Part shown: positions 11,704 to 27,164 of the stretch, in pieces
How the letters are laid out: each line of letters begins with the position of its first letter
Numbering within the stretch: the stretch's first letter is position 1
Origin: Alviniconcha marisindica
Lineage: Eukaryota; Mollusca; Gastropoda; Provannidae
DNA length: 64,000 bases
Direction of reading: 5' to 3'
Assembly (NCBI GenBank): GCA_018857735.1
Contig: JABMCL010002049.1
Span: forward strand, 186,001 to 250,000
The notes under the pieces: model-generated
Told to the model about the DNA's origin: nothing
The model's input: only the letters and a program-made list of their open reading frames with translations
Database searches by the model: none
Translations under genes and position numbers: made by a program

Positions 11704-13060
11704 TTGCAACATGCATTTGGATTTGGGATGGATGGAAAAGGAAAGGGAACAGTAGGATCAACCTGCCCCTTCTCCCGGATAATGGCCCGTAAATGGAATA
11801 GGATCATTCAAGGAATGTTGTCGATGCATGGATTGCCGCGGCAGCTTCAAATCCAGGAGGTGTTCTCAGGCAGGATTCTCAGAAAAATGGGGAGGTTTCT
11901 TCGGGAGACAAGGCATAAGATTTTAAGGAATTGATCCAGCACTAGCCCAGGATTGAAGCTTGTTGGAAACTTCACAAAAGCAAAATGGACGCCCGGAATT
12001 CTGGCATTTCAAAATTTTTGGATCTTCTGAATGGCTGGATCAGGAATAAAGTTCTTGGAAATCAGGATTGTGAAGAGGATTTCTTGGTCCGTTGGATCCA
12101 TTGCACATGTACAGGAAATTGGCTTCATTTCAGGACCTAATGTGGATATTGGAGTCGGAGGATCTCTTTCTTTTTTCTTCTTTTTTTTTTGGGTGCTTGG
12201 AAATCATATTCCGGATGTTACACAGATAGTTAAGAGTTTAAGGATGAGTCGTCTTTCTCCATGGACCAGTATCTTCGTCCAAGCTGGATGTAATGTGGAT
12301 AAAACCGTTATTATGGATATCAATTTTCAGTTTTGCTGGAGCTTCCGAATCTAATGTTTTGCATCATGACCCATGGAGAGAGTTAAATCACAGGATGAAC
12401 AGATAAAACTAGAATTTCTAATGACTCACAAGATGTGGAAGCCCAACTTTGGGAAAACTGCCCGTGTGAACAACTTGAGGAAGGAGGATTTTCAGGGGAA
12501 AAGGTAAGAGTGCTTATTGAATAAACCACCATGTGTTTTCTAGATCTAATGCAAGACATTTGTGTCACTTACTTAGGTCGTCAGTCTATGCATTAACGTA
12601 AAAATAGACTGAGGTCAAGAGCAGGGTTGTATCAACTTATCAAGAACATTTTGGTAAGATCTGTGTGTTGGCTGTAATAGTGAACTTCTACAGAAGATAT
12701 GCCACTACTGAATAGGAAAGCAGGTAAGTACTCAAGGGTCTTTCCTTTTTGTGCAATGGATCTTGTTCAAATTCTTTGGGATTCTGGATCTTCGTCTTTT
12801 TCTGGAAACGCTGGAATCAGGATGGAAATTCTTGTTGGATTTGTCACCAATGGAATCACAAAAGGAGTTTCTTGCTGGATTTGCCCAAGTTGAGGATGTC
12901 TGGCAGCTAGGAGTAGAACACCGAACAAACCTGGAATTCATGGGATCAAATTTGTGTTAAGAGGCAGTATTGCATACGCAAGGGAGGATTGGATCTTGCC
13001 TGTGGCAATGCTAGGATTTCTTTGGATGAGGATAGACGCATGTAAGTGCAGGAAATTCTG
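11704..13060 (+). promoter_or_regulatory. GGA-rich 3' region with strong splice sites: putative SRSF autoregulatory element
   Basis: The block starts immediately after a strong acceptor (polypyrimidine tract ending CAG at 11,703). It is packed with GGA triplets (about 35 in 11,715-12,160 by hand count, roughly five times random expectation) in contexts such as TGGAT, AGGAT and GGAAG. Strong donors follow at 12,504 (AAG|GTAAGAG), 12,724 (CAG|GTAAGTA) and 13,061 (CTG|GTAAGTT), and a second pyrimidine tract lies near 12,165-12,195. SRSF1 binds GGA-containing purine motifs, and vertebrate SRSF1 is known to control its own mRNA through alternative splicing in the 3' UTR. The likeliest reading is a cassette of 3' UTR exons used for feedback, perhaps through nonsense-mediated decay. 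The frame at 11,647-11,934 lacks RS-like or domain-like sequence and is not considered coding. Confidence 0.55.
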
Positions 13061-13135
13061 GTAAGTTTTAACTCACATGCTCCTGTTGCAGCTCTGTGGT
13101 TTTAAACACTATCAGCCTTTAAATGTTGGAATTGG

Positions 13136-13141
13136 AATAAA
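13136..13141 (+). other. polyadenylation signal candidate, distal
   Basis: AATAAA shortly after the last GGA-rich block and donor; a plausible end for the long SRSF transcript. Confidence 0.35.
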
Positions 13142-13149
13142 AGAAAACA

Positions 13150-14440
13150 TGAAAACATATTCCTTCGAGTCATGTGAATGATGTATGTGGTGGTGAATGG
13201 TTTGTTCTGAATCAGTGAATGATTATTAGCCTGTTACAACGGAGTGATGAAGCATACATTGCAAAAAAACCATCATGTAAAAGGCATTTTTGTTTGATCT
13301 CGATTGTACACCAGATGTTGAGACTAAAAAGTATGATAAGGTATTTTTGGGTTGGCTTGTAGCAGATACTGCTGTTAATTGGTACCTCACTGTACCTTTA
13401 TTTCACAGTACAGTAAAAGTTGTGGACTGCTTTTTCATTATGTTTATAAATACGCTCCTGGGACAAAAGTGATTCTGCACTTACAAAGCATTGTGTCATG
13501 CAAGCAGAGAAAGATTGACAAGCACACAGGCAATTGCTTCAAGTACAATATTTGGTGCTGTGTACCTTCATCTTCGAACTTGCTGACATTGTCTTGGAAG
13601 TGCCATGCATACACAGAGACTGGATCAAAACTGGTCAGTAAATTCCAGAAAGTACTGAGAGTGCATAGGAGAGCAAGAAGTGTCCTAATGCAGCAAATGT
13701 TTGTCGTGAAAATTTTCAGCATGTACAACACATTTTTGATCCATTGTAGATCTGGTCACTAGTGGCCAAACAAAAAGGTGGAATGTCATTATTTTCAGTA
13801 GATTGTGACGAGCCATTGTCATCTTGATGGACATTTTTGAACCATCGTACATAGTCATTGCTGTGAACATTTTGGGCAGTCCAGATCTGGATCTGTTTTC
13901 CGTTAAACCAGTTTCCCAATGTTTGTCCACTTTACCAACAAACAGTAGATTGATTCAAATGAAGCAATTTTAACCCCTCTCAGTCCATAATAATGAAACA
14001 AGGTTTTCTGTTGTGAATGCTTCCTGTGTTTTCACTAGCTTTGTTTACTGGTCAACTGTAGAGAGCAGACGAAAGTTTTAAAGAGTTTGCTTTGAGTTTA
14101 ATAATAATAAAGGTGCTATTGTCTGCTGTACACAAACTCACTATGCTTTTCAATATTTTCCAGTTTTCAACTTGAGTGCGAAAAATGTTGCACTTAACAC
14201 GTTCAGGAAAGTACTACATAATGACAAATAATATGAAAGAAAGGGAGGACGGTAACTCCCAGCAAAAGCCAAGTTACTTACAGTGCAAAATTAAGTGGCG
14301 CATCACTTTTGCCCCATGCATGTAAATGTCAAAAAGTTTAGCAGCAGAACAATCTTGGCCATTTGATGTCATCATATGCCAGCGTTTTCTTTGCTGCACT
14401 ATAGGGTGGGGTAACACATACGCGTTAATTTGTTTGTCAT
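13150..14440. other. intergenic, nothing recognised
   Basis: Sequence between the 3' ends of the convergent SRSF and GATC genes. Only short frames without domain signatures are visible. The 3' UTR of GATC may extend into 14,440-16,068, but no clear minus-strand signal marks its end. Confidence 0.5.
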
Positions 14441-14444
14441 ATCT

Positions 14445-14740
14445 CTTGGTAAAGTGAGAAATGAGCATAGCACAAAAACTGACAACTCCTGCAATGAGAA
14501 ATGGCTTTTGGAAAATAAGTGAGAAACGAGCATAGAACAAAAACTGAAAACTTGCGCAATGAGAAACGGCTTTGGGAAAATTACAACTGCGTATGATATG
14601 CATGCGCAGTCAGAATAACTTGCACGCCTGATCTGAAAGATGACTGATGACCTGAATTACAATCATGTAGTCTGCACATGTGCAGTTAGAATAACCTGCA
14701 GACCGGATCTGAATGATGACCTGACTTGTAAGGGAAGTAT
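14445..14740. repeat. two adjacent tandem duplications (about 71 and about 95 bp)
   Basis: A unit starting AAGTGAGAAATGAGCATAG is repeated once at about 14,516 (GTGAGAAACGAGCATAG...). It is followed by a second duplicated unit containing GCGCAGTCAGAATAACTTGC and, in the second copy, TGTGCAGTTAGAATAACCTGC. The copies are diverged by several substitutions. Confidence 0.75.
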
Positions 14741-16068
14741 TCATTTATTACTCCGAGTTCAATGCACTGTGTTCTTTTCTCACAATCTTGGCGTTCATGT
14801 TGCACTGCACAAAATTTACACTGAGGAGCATGACGATGACAAGACGATTTTTCCAGATCAAAGTTTTGCCTGAGCATGGCATTGCACATCCTGTGTAAAA
14901 ACTTAAAAAAAAATTATTACGTTATTGGTGCTCTATGGGAATGGTTTCTCTGGTTCTGTAAAGAAAAGCTGCACTCATTACGAAAACATTTTTATTTTAT
15001 TTATGACAACTTTTTTTCAAAAGCACTACTATTTTTGTCATGATCGGAGAGTCCTAATTTCTGCACAGCAGTTCTTCAACGCAAACTGCAATTTGGGAAG
15101 CATCTGTCACTAAGAATCTATGCTTGGTCATTGAGATTGAAGACGGGGGAAACCTCAAAATGGTCTATCCCAATATCTGTGGCTTTGAAAATATGTCTCT
15201 AAACACAAATGAAAAGCTGGAAACATCACGCATTTCTGTGTTTTACAAGTAAGCTGACAATGTTGCACCATTTACTGTTCTGTGTTGGCACACTATCCAA
15301 ATTTCCCACTGAAAAAAACAAGGCACAAACTTGTTCTATTCAAATCAGAATTTCTCTAAACTTTAAATGCATTAATTTCCAAGATGCTAAACAGACTGAG
15401 ATGAATAAAAGGATATCCCAGGCATAGGGCAAACTAACCATTGTGTCCTGCCTGCATTTAAGTAATTGCCATGTCTGTGTGGGCTTTTTGCTTCTGGTCC
15501 AAGTCAGCAGAAAAATGGTAACAGTTTTCCTGGCCGAAAAGCACCAATGAGAAGTGCCTTCAACAGGGTGAAATCACATATGGTATGAAGTACACCATAA
15601 CCATTCGCGTTGTGTCGGTGAATTTTGTTTGAGACATGTACATTTGTAACTGAGGTCAGCTGTCAGAGAAAGTAACTGATTTATGCAAATATAAAAATGT
15701 TCCTGAGGTTTGGCACAGAATAAGCTACACAAGCTACGTCTGCTTCTTTGCCTCAGGTGTTATTTTACTCGTGGTACTGGATTCCACACAAGCACAAAAC
15801 CTGTGTGGAGTGGCAGAGTACTCGAGATTTTGCTTTTTTGATCTGTAAAACCTCTGCGGATTTTGACATATAAAAAAAATACTGTCACTGACAACGGGGT
15901 AACAATTTTATGCATTTTACAAAAACAATCTGCATATGACAGAGTTATGCATATACTATTTTCAACATAAATCTGTACATGTAGCATATATATTGTAATA
16001 TTGTCCCAAAATAATTAAGTAATGGCTCTTTTGGGAGCCTGAAAAGATCATCCAATGTGTGGTGGCAG

Positions 16069-19000
16069 CTATTTCAGCTTGTCCTTGTACTCCTTTTCTG
16101 CTTGCTTGAGAGGAATGTTGCCTGTGAGACAAAAATCCGAAAACAAATCAGCACTGACATTACACATCCCACTGAATAAATAACTAATCTTTTAACAGAA
16201 CTGCAGCATCCATACTAAACTGACAGTGATGCTATAAAATGACAAAATTTCAAAGATTTTAGGGCAGCACACTCATAAGGGAGGTAACCATGTGACATTT
16301 AAAGGGGGACTAAACCAAAGCAGTATTAGGTCATATCAAGTGTTTTTTAACACCCAGTCAACCTGGTTGGTCATATCACAGCGAAACATATAAAAATCAA
16401 ACAAAGCATACAGACAGCAGCTTTTTACTATGATTCCTGGTCCCAGCATTTGAAATTTGTGAAAACATGGCCTTGAGTGCAGCTATTCTATGTCATTCTA
16501 GTGATGTCATAAAGAAGGTTGGCACATATAGCAAAAGTATGAAATACATCACAAACCAACTTTGGAATATTTTCCTATCATGGTTGGGGCATGCATCATG
16601 AGCAAATAGCCCAACCACTCACTTTTGTCTTCTAAACAGCTGTCTGACGACTGGCTTACTTGAATTTAAAATTATAGACCCATTTTATTATGTCTAAGGA
16701 GCCTAACCACCATGTAAAAATGATGACTGATGCTGCCATTACCAACAAAGGGTACTACTGAGGTGAAAACAAACATTTGTACGAACTAACAACATCCTGC
16801 ATACCACTAACAAATTATTCAAGAAAATTTAGATTCATGCATCAAGGCACATAATCAACACAGACAGTGAAGAGGAGACAAGAAAATCTCAAGTGGGCAG
16901 GGGTCACGTCACTGACATCTGCTACAATTGCCTTGATCTTTGAACCCAGTTAACTGCTATCATGTGGTGTCCATTCAGTTTTTACTTTTTGATGTCACAT
17001 GCTGCACTGTTGGTAAAGCAAGGGTCTTTCCTGATCTAAAAATAAACACAAGCCAACAGTTAATTCTGTTGTTACTGACAACTCATGCATGCTGAAGGAG
17101 AGCTGGACTAATGGACTCTTTAGCAACTTGGGATGGGGGGCTATCCACCTTTAACTTTATTTGCTCTTGTTTATGGGCCCAGATCCCCTAATAACATATA
17201 ATATACCATTGACTCTGTAAACTTCCTTTCACAATTAGAACAACTGTAGGGATTAAATTACCTGGTGGCGCTACAAAGTATTCTTCTTCTGTTCTTCTGG
17301 CATTCATGAGAACTTCTTCCCGGCAGTTGCCTTCGTTCACTTCATCTTCCCGCAGACACAAAGCTCTGAAAATGAAAAGGGTATTACAAGTGGGTAGAAT
17401 GATAAGATACATGCTTGTGTATTATTGCAACACATTAACAATGCCAGGAGTTGTTGTTTTCTCATGGAACTGTCTTCTTCAGTAATTATAAGTCAGTCCT
17501 AGATTACAGAAGGCATATATATATCTAAGTAATGTATGTGTCTCTCAGTTTGGCTCTCATGGCCATGATTCAGTTATGCCATTCTGTGAGAGATAATTTG
17601 GTTTTTGGATGGTCTCATCCACCAGCGCTAATTAAAAACAGGAGGGATTGCACTGTTTTTAAAAACTGCCCATGCAAATGCAAATGTGTATTTTAAAAAA
17701 AATGTATATGGGTCAATCATTTTCAGTTGAGTAAAACGTGTGAAGCAGCAACCTGACAGGCCCCATGGGGAAGAACTGGTGTGAAGAATTGCAGAAAATC
17801 TAGGGTAGGGTGGGGGTGGAAGAAATCATTGAACTGCATCACCTATCCTCCAGCACACAATCCAAAGGCTCCACGCCATCTGTGTTGACCATGTAGAGCT
17901 TGTTAGCTGACTGTATGGCAGCTGACAGACGATGCAATCCTTCTTCATTGCTGAACTCAACCAGTGACAACCGCTCCAGGTGCTCCACTAGGTCACGGCT
18001 GATTTCTTCTACCTGTCAAGAAGTGACAGGGGATGTAAGTTTGCACCACAGAATCACACATATGGTTCAGGGAAATAGCTTTTTCAAAACACACTCTGTT
18101 TAAAGAGCAAAAGATATCCAAATAAAACATGATGTCAATGATTCTGTTCTACTGGTTTTAAACATGATGTCAATTATTGTTTTGAAATACTCCATTGGTT
18201 TTATACTGAATTTAGAATTATACAAACCTAGTTCTGGGTGTCATGATTAGCCTGACTGGGTGTCCAAAATAACATGAGTGTCTAGCTTGTCTGTCACACA
18301 CCATGGCCTCTGATGCTTGGCAAGAAAGGTGTATAAAAATCAGGCTACAGTATACATCAGGTCAGCTGTGGCTCTCTTTTTTTCTTTTCTTTTTTAATCT
18401 GACCCCACCAGCTCTCACCCCATAAAAATCAATGGACCAGATAAAGGACATTATGGACTGATTCACTGAGAAACCAAACAAAAAACTGAAATAAAGATGA
18501 CTGCTACGTGCTACAATTTTGAAACACGCAAAAGGTTAAAAAGTTTATGTTATGCTTGTTTAGCACTTTGAGCCACAGGGTAGGCGCTTTACAAATATCC
18601 ATTATTATTATAAAAAAGAATTCTGAAAACACATACACACACATTTACAAAAGAAGAAGAAAAAAGAGAGCAAGTTTTCAGTTTATGTGAATAGATTTAT
18701 TATGCAACCATCATACATAAAGTCACTAACCTAGCACTAGTACCGTATGTATAGGTTGTATACTTTAGTACTACTGTACCTGGGGCAGTTTGCTTGTGTC
18801 AACTGGAGTCCAAGTTGGTTTACCTGGAACCTAATATCATCATTAATATAATTACATGTGTTGCACTTGTAGCCGGTAAACATTGTGTAGAGTCTACGTT
18901 GGATGTTACTGTTGTATAATTTTGAGCCTTCACATAAGTTCAGCCTCTTTACAGATTTGTGAAATGATAACTTAGATCTATACGCCTTTCTTGCGATTGG

Positions 19001-19454
19001 ATGCTGTATTTAACTATAAGAAACCAGTAATCTTAAATTGTTTTTACATGTTCTAATGTTCGCAAGTTTTTTGCGCATGTACAGTAGCGTCATGGTGGTG
19101 ATGACTTTTTGTCCATGTTGGAATGCTAACCCGCTAGTACAAAAGCTGATCATTCAGTAAAATCCGTGTGTTGACCGGTCTCCTTTAGACTTTGAGAATT
19201 TTGCACGTCTGCCCATGATACTACTGAGTTATAGCAGCAGCAGCAGCATGATACTACTGAGTTATAGCAGCAGCAGCAGTGTCATTCGGACACACAAAAA
19301 ACATGCACAATCAAACAGTATTATAAAAGAGAATTTTGTTTTAAAGAGATACATAAAATATTAATCAACATATGGATATACTTGCCTTTGATGATAAACG
19401 CCGACTTGCTGAAGAACATCTGTACAACACTCGGAAAAGACGTCTTGGAATCAT
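16069..19454 (-). CDS. GATC: mitochondrial glutamyl-tRNA(Gln) amidotransferase subunit C
   Basis: Five exons on the minus strand: 19454-19386, 18830-18780, 18012-17843, 17365-17262 and 16121-16069. All phases agree and give 148 residues. The first exon encodes an Arg/Ser-rich start ([12 protein letters not shown]...) typical of a mitochondrial presequence. Recognition rests on [11 protein letters not shown], the [15 protein letters not shown] block and the C-terminal [10 protein letters not shown] ... [12 protein letters not shown], all hallmarks of GatC/GATC. With GATA (QRSL1) and GATB, the protein forms the matrix enzyme that converts Glu-tRNA(Gln) to Gln-tRNA(Gln). The length is close to human GATC (about 136). 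Intron 1 starts with GC (AAAG|GCAAGT), a typical GC-AG donor. The gene is head-to-head with TRIAP1 and tail-to-tail with the SR factor gene. Confidence 0.92.
16298..16560. repeat. dispersed repeat, copy 2
   Basis: Diverged copy of the element at 452-700 (same ordered landmarks). It lies in the last intron of GATC and is followed by a GGTTGACTGGGTGTTAAAA-type motif in reverse orientation within it (16,343-16,363). Confidence 0.5.
18555..18613 (+). mobile_element. LINE/SINE 3' tail fragment
   Basis: The sequence TAGCACTTTGAG...TAGGCGCTTTACAAATA followed by an (ATT)n run is the typical end of CR1/L2-type elements and their SINEs. It lies in GATC intron 2. Only the tail is clear. Confidence 0.45.
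19223..19280. repeat. 33-bp tandem duplication containing (CAG)n
   Basis: CATGATACTACTGAGTTATA followed by (GCA)4 is repeated twice, back to back, immediately downstream of the GC donor in GATC intron 1. Confidence 0.9.
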
Positions 19455-22970
<3,516 letters not shown>

Positions 22971-23916
22971 TCCATCGTCAACTATGAGCACTTTGTTGGA
23001 ATTTAAGGCATACCCGAAGAACTTCACTTGTATGGCTGCCATTCAGACCTCCTATGAAAAATCAGTGACATTGTTTCCCAGTATTTCTATGGAGTCTCTT
23101 CAGATGAGATTGGTAGTCTGAGATTTTATTAGGGAGTTGTGTGTGCTTGAAAATAAGAAGAGCACTTTGTCTCTCTTGATCTTTTGCAGTCATTGCCTGC
23201 TTTTGCATTGTAATGATTGTAATGATGTAGAGGAAAAGGTCATCTAGATATAGAAAGAATGTAATAGGTGTGTGTAAATGTATCATGTAACTGAGTAACA
23301 TCATGTAGTACTACCATAGTTACATTTAGTAGATTCATTAAGCTTCAGTCTTCACATGTTATTTTCTTGGGTTAAGTTTTGTGATGTAGTGTTTGACAAG
23401 AAAAATTATGGTAAATAGAGGTGCATGTTCACGGTGATCATATTTCACACATTTCCTTCTAGCTTGATTTGTATATCTGTATAACTGTTGAGACTGCGTG
23501 TGTTTATGGAAGGGGTGTATATCAACAAATCATCACAGTGGGTAAACCTAATAATTTGTTTTTAAAATTTTGCATCATTTATTAATCGATTGATAATAAT
23601 AAATTGTATCGTAGAGTGAAGTCTTTCTTACAATACATGATCACTTCCGTTCTCTTTTTATGCTAACATGAAGGTCTGTTTGCTCCATCTTGACCCAGCG
23701 TGATCGGAATTAAAGAGAATATCCTGATTCAGAGCATCCTGTGATAGTAATACTACTGACTGCCCTTAGGCTTGTCTCAGTAACTGTGATTAACTTGTAT
23801 AAAAGCCATTTCAGTTACAATGTTTATCTTGAATCTTGTTGTGCTTGTCAGTGTGGCTTATGGTATGTGCTTGTAGTCTGTAGTGTCCATGTTGAACACA
23901 TAGGAAATTGTCAGAG
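22971..23916. other. TRIAP1 3' flank and upstream region of the Tigger-derived gene
   Basis: No further coding exon. AATAAA at 23,598-23,603 may end TRIAP1. An acceptor-like TTGTCAG directly precedes the ATG of the next gene, so an untranslated first exon of that gene may lie here. Confidence 0.4.
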
Positions 23917-25689
23917 ATGGAAATGCGGCTGAAACGCTCTGCTGCCACCTCATCAAGCATGACTCAGCCTCAGAAAAGTAACAAAAATCACAGTGTGCTT
24001 CCTCTGCATGAAAAAGTGGATTTGTTGAATAGAATCAAGGAGCTGCCTCCGGGAACAACAAACGTAAAGATCTGTCAAATGTTTGGCATACCCAAGTCCA
24101 CCCTCAGCAGGATCATCAAATCTGAGGCAAAGATCCGTGAAAATTTCCGATACTGCAAATACTTCAAACGTTACACGCCCTGCAAAGACCCAGATGTTGA
24201 TGAGATGCTAAAGGACTGGTTCTATGCTGCCAGGGCCAAAGGATTGGTGATCAACAAATCAGTTCTCAAAGACAAGGCAGAGGAGTTGGCTCAGAAACTG
24301 GGCCGCACCGAGTTCTGCGCTACCCACGGCTGGCTGTCTCGCTGGCAGGTGAGGCACAATGTCAGCTTCAAAAGGGGACACGAAAACTTGTGCATGGGCG
24401 TTCCCAGTGTTAAGGACTGGTTTGCAAAAGTTTTACCAGAACTGATGAGCGAGTTTAGTCCAGATGACATCTACCATGCCACAGAGATGGGGCTGTTCTA
24501 CAGGGCAGCACCAGACACTACTTTTCAGTTCTCCTTGGAGAAAAGCCTGGGTGATTCAGGAAAGGAAATGGAACAGGTGACTGTGCTTGTGTGCTCCAAC
24601 ATGACTGGGCGTGATAAACGCAAGCTCCTTGTGATTGGAGAAAATAGAAACCCACCCTGTTTCGCTTTCAGTGTTCTGGATATCAACAGACTTCCGGTCA
24701 CTTACAGGGCCAGCGAGAGTGCAATGATGACAGCTGGTATTTTTGAAGATTGGCTGAATGAGTGGGATTCACGCCTCAGGGCAGAGGATCACAGGATTCT
24801 TGTGCTGGTGGAGATGTGTCCTGCGCATCCCCCAGTCACAACGCTCAACAACATCCGCCTGGAGTTTCTTCCATCATGCACAGGCTCCATTGCTCACCCA
24901 CTGCATCAAGGTGTCATTAAGAAACTGAAGACCCTGTATCGCATTGAGATTCTGCGCCTTGTACAGTCTCATGCTGAAGCCAGTGCTCTGCAACCGATTG
25001 ACGCTGCTCCAGTCAGTGTCAGCTCCAGAATCACTCTTCTGGAAGCTGTCCAGTTTTTGGCGAAAAGTTGGCGTGCTGTCAGAAAGTCTTCAATCAGTGC
25101 AGGCTTTGAGAAAGCTGGATTTGGAGTTCCCAGTGAGAAAGAAACTGATGCTGTGGACATGGATACTGATGAACTGGAGTGTCATTGGATGACCTTGGGC
25201 CTTCCCAAAGTGGAGAACTGGGATGAGTTCAACAGCATTGATGATGCGATCCAGTGCACTGAGGAAAACAATCCAGGTGGAGATCTAGTGGAGACAATTG
25301 TGGCTGTCAAAAGACGTCAGTTGCTTAAACAATCTGCTCAGTCAGAAGAGTCTGGCATTCCATCAAGCGTTGATCCTTCCACAGAGGAGGACCTGGCCAG
25401 AGATGAAATGGCTGACAACAGCATGCAGTTTCTTCCTACTTTTGGACAAGATGCCCCAGGGGAAGAGGAAACAGCAGAGGCAGCAGGAAAAACACAGAGT
25501 CTTCTTGAAGAAGAACTGGTTCGGATGGTGACAGATACTGAGGCGAAGCAAAGCATCGCTTTGCTGCAGCGTTTCTGTACCCAGCGTGGTGTGAAAGATT
25601 CCATATGCGCTTTACTGGACAAGTTTCAGGATGAATTGACTTCCTTCTGTTATGATTATTTTGAAAAGAAAAACGAGGTCAAATTGTGA
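23917..25689 (+). CDS. domesticated Tigger/pogo-family transposase-derived protein (CENP-B-like), catalytic triad lost
   Basis: One uninterrupted frame of 590 residues from the first ATG. Order: psq/CENP-B N-terminal helix-turn-helix at about 29-70 (TNVKICQMFGIPKSTLSRII); CENPB-type HTH at about 93-155 (WFYAARAKGL...GWLSRWQVRHNV); DDE_1 RNase H-like domain at about 180-350 (LLVIGENRNPPCF, VTYRASESAMMT, CPAHP). The usual three acidic positions are changed: ADET-type is ATEM (T189), LDN-CPAHP is VEM-CPAHP (E299) and MDQGVI is LHQGVI (H330). A transposase with these changes should not cut DNA, yet the frame is intact, as in CENP-B, JRK and TIGD proteins. Residues 430-590 are acidic and helix-prone, perhaps a dimerisation tail. 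No terminal inverted repeats were seen nearby. A role in sequence-specific DNA binding is inferred from the family only. Confidence 0.9.
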   Translation: MEMRLKRSAATSSSMTQPQKSNKNHSVLPLHEKVDLLNRIKELPPGTTNVKICQMFGIPKSTLSRIIKSEAKIRENFRYCKYFKRYTPCKDPDVDEMLKDWFYAARAKGLVINKSVLKDKAEELAQKLGRTEFCATHGWLSRWQVRHNVSFKRGHENLCMGVPSVKDWFAKVLPELMSEFSPDDIYHATEMGLFYRAAPDTTFQFSLEKSLGDSGKEMEQVTVLVCSNMTGRDKRKLLVIGENRNPPCFAFSVLDINRLPVTYRASESAMMTAGIFEDWLNEWDSRLRAEDHRILVLVEMCPAHPPVTTLNNIRLEFLPSCTGSIAHPLHQGVIKKLKTLYRIEILRLVQSHAEASALQPIDAAPVSVSSRITLLEAVQFLAKSWRAVRKSSISAGFEKAGFGVPSEKETDAVDMDTDELECHWMTLGLPKVENWDEFNSIDDAIQCTEENNPGGDLVETIVAVKRRQLLKQSAQSEESGIPSSVDPSTEEDLARDEMADNSMQFLPTFGQDAPGEEETAEAAGKTQSLLEEELVRMVTDTEAKQSIALLQRFCTQRGVKDSICALLDKFQDELTSFCYDYFEKKNEVKL

Positions 25690-26680
25690 TTTGTAGTGTG
25701 AGCAGGATTGAGTTAATTATTTCAAAGTAGATGGCTTTTGAGTGATTAAATTAAAAAAATTAGGCCCCTGACAAAGACCTTGCAAGACATTCTCTGAAGT
25801 CAGAAGACCAAGATTTTTTAATTTATTTTTAATTTGATGACTGGAATAATGCTGTGGAACTATGAATTACCTCTGCTATTGAAACACGTCCAGTCTGTAG
25901 CCTGTTACACTGGCCTTAATAATTTGTGTACTGGGTTATAGACCAGTTTTTTCTCCATTTTTGTACATTTTCAATCTCCGTTTGCACATGATATGTAGCC
26001 ATCTTAGGTTATTTGTTAACAATTGTAGAATTCAAAGGATTCAGTATCTTGTGTATAAGTTAAATGAGGTGATCTGAAAATCAGTACATGAAGTTCATTA
26101 GAAATAATTGAAAAAGATCAACCTGTTTGGCTTTGGGTTTTCTGTATTTCAAGTTAAAACAAACAAGATTCTGTAAACGTGATTTGAATACCCATTGCTC
26201 TCCTACTTCTAAGTCACTCCTTTCTAGCCCCACTGCAGATTTTGCAGATTCTTATGAGCATCATACTCATAAGTGTGGTGGGTCTTTTGGGGGGGGGGGG
26301 GGGTATTTCTCATGAAGTGTAGGTGATGACAGGTGGAGGTTCATGTGTTGGTTTGTAAACTGAAATAAATATGACCCACACCAAGCAACCACCTCCATGG
26401 AGATGATATGTGGCCAAAGTAATACCTTATCTCTGATGGCAGTGTCCTTCAAGTAATCAGGGCCCCATGTGCTGCAGGCATGCTCTCGTTAAAAATCCCA
26501 CAGCAGCAATAAAATCAAATAAACAAATCAAAACCCAACAACATTGTCTTGGCCAAACTCTGTTGAAATCCCACCAACATTCAATTAGTAGGCTGGTAAG
26601 TGCAACTACCTAGCGATCTGAGCATCCCGATTCCAATGGAACACGCTCTCAGTTGGGACAATCCATTAGTCTTGTGCAGT
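25690..26680. other. 3' flank of the Tigger-derived gene
   Basis: T- and A-rich sequence without coding potential; AATAAA at 26,364-26,369 is a possible 3' end. A poly-G run lies at 26,289-26,303. Confidence 0.45.
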
Positions 26681-26684
26681 CTGG

Positions 26685-26925
26685 TCTTGGTTACATAGCT
26701 GATCAGACAAGCAGCCTCAGGTTACTTACTTGCTTGATCACACAGTCTTGGTTACTTGCTGGATCACGGTCTTGGCTATTCGCCTGATCAGTTTTTGTAA
26801 CTTGTCTGATCATAGCCTTGGTTATGTGCCTGATCACAGTTTTTGTAACTTATCTGACCACACTGTCTTTGTTACTTGCCTGATCACACAGTCTTGATTA
26901 CTTGTCTGATCACATTGTGCCCCAC
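26685..26925. repeat. degenerate minisatellite, ~24-30-bp unit
   Basis: About nine variants of GGTTACTTGCCTGATCACAGTCTT in head-to-tail order, with the TGATCA core conserved. It lies between the Tigger-derived gene and TMCO6. Confidence 0.8.
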
Positions 26926-27164
26926 CTCCCCATTATTTTATATATATATATATATATGCTTCATTGTACTAACTAGGAATTTGTTCTCCAAGGAAGTCTG
27001 GTGGCAGCACTTGCACTACCAAGTAAAGGTTAGTGGCTTTTCTACTGATTTTTCTTAGCAAAAACAGGATTTGTCCACTGTAGTGTGCACAGCACACTCT
27101 GTTTCATGTCATCCAATGAACTAGAATTTGAAACCACCACCCTGAAACAAGAGAACAGTTTTGC

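Noticed and set aside
11647..11934. 95-codon frame in the GGA-rich block, as an alternative C-terminus of the SR factor
   Set aside because: It is rich in residues forced by GGA repeats, with no RS or RRM character; a UTR role is more likely.
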